A DNA stretch of 5,918 nucleotides, from NCBI GenBank assembly GCA_003222555.1, contig QHWL01000181.1, positions 1 through 5,918 on the forward strand, written 5' to 3'. The position numbers were made by a program, and so were the translations under genes. Under the pieces are notes generated by a model. That model made no database searches, was not told the origin of the DNA, and was given only the letters and a program-made list of their open reading frames with translations. Below are positions 5,891 through 5,918 of the stretch, one piece after another (positions within the stretch are counted from its first letter, which is position 1; each line of letters opens with the position of its first letter). Source of the DNA: Acidobacteriota bacterium (GTDB taxonomy: Bacteria > Acidobacteriota > Vicinamibacteria > Vicinamibacterales > CAVVIG01).

Positions 5891-5918
5891 GGTTGTGAAC
5901 AAATCACGTTCAACGCAG

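Noticed and set aside
5894..5908. TGTGA-acaaa-TCACG, resembling a CRP-type operator near the window end.
   Set aside because: The spacer is 5, not the 6 of the CRP consensus, the site is single, and the gene it might control is outside the window.

Overview
The window looks like chromosomal DNA from a GC-rich Gram-negative bacterium, most likely an Acidobacteriota member and possibly the Vicinamibacteria side. The pointers are an Oar-type TonB-dependent receptor with the large barrel typical of that phylum, a Tat-dependent TldD paired with a TldE, traces of an integrase-core (rve) insertion sequence, and a GTAGTGTCCGGC-type structured repeat after the last gene. The taxonomic call rests on remembered family patterns, not on a search.

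Layout: (1) 1-2067, + strand, the C-terminal 688 residues of a TonB-dependent outer-membrane receptor whose start lies outside the window. (2) 2068-2883, about 816 bp with no intact gene. It holds an internally deleted transposase (start kept at 2176-2253, end kept at 2267-2326 in another frame) inside imperfect terminal inverted repeats (2135-2160 and 2422-2447), an 11-bp perfect tandem repeat (2662-2683), the 3' half of a tRNA-Asn(GTT) with no 5' half (2767-2811), and a 25-bp-period direct repeat (2824-2869) just before the next gene. (3) 2884-4452 and 4463-5806, a two-gene operon encoding a TldD-like metalloprotease with a twin-arginine signal and HESAGH motif, and its TldE/PmbA-like partner with no signal. 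(4) 5807-5918, a non-coding tail with three overlapping, mutually exclusive hairpins.

TldD and TldE homologues form a heterodimeric zinc peptidase. The 10-bp gap with an SD in it suggests coupled synthesis here. Because only TldD carries an export signal, the natural reading is that the folded pair is exported together, giving a periplasmic version of a protease known from the cytoplasm. The receptor is on the same strand but is cut off from the tldDE operon by the scarred region. The orientation of the tRNA 3' half predicts that it is the distal attachment repeat of an element lying to the left, so the receptor may be accessory DNA and tldDE the ancestral right flank. That last point is inference.
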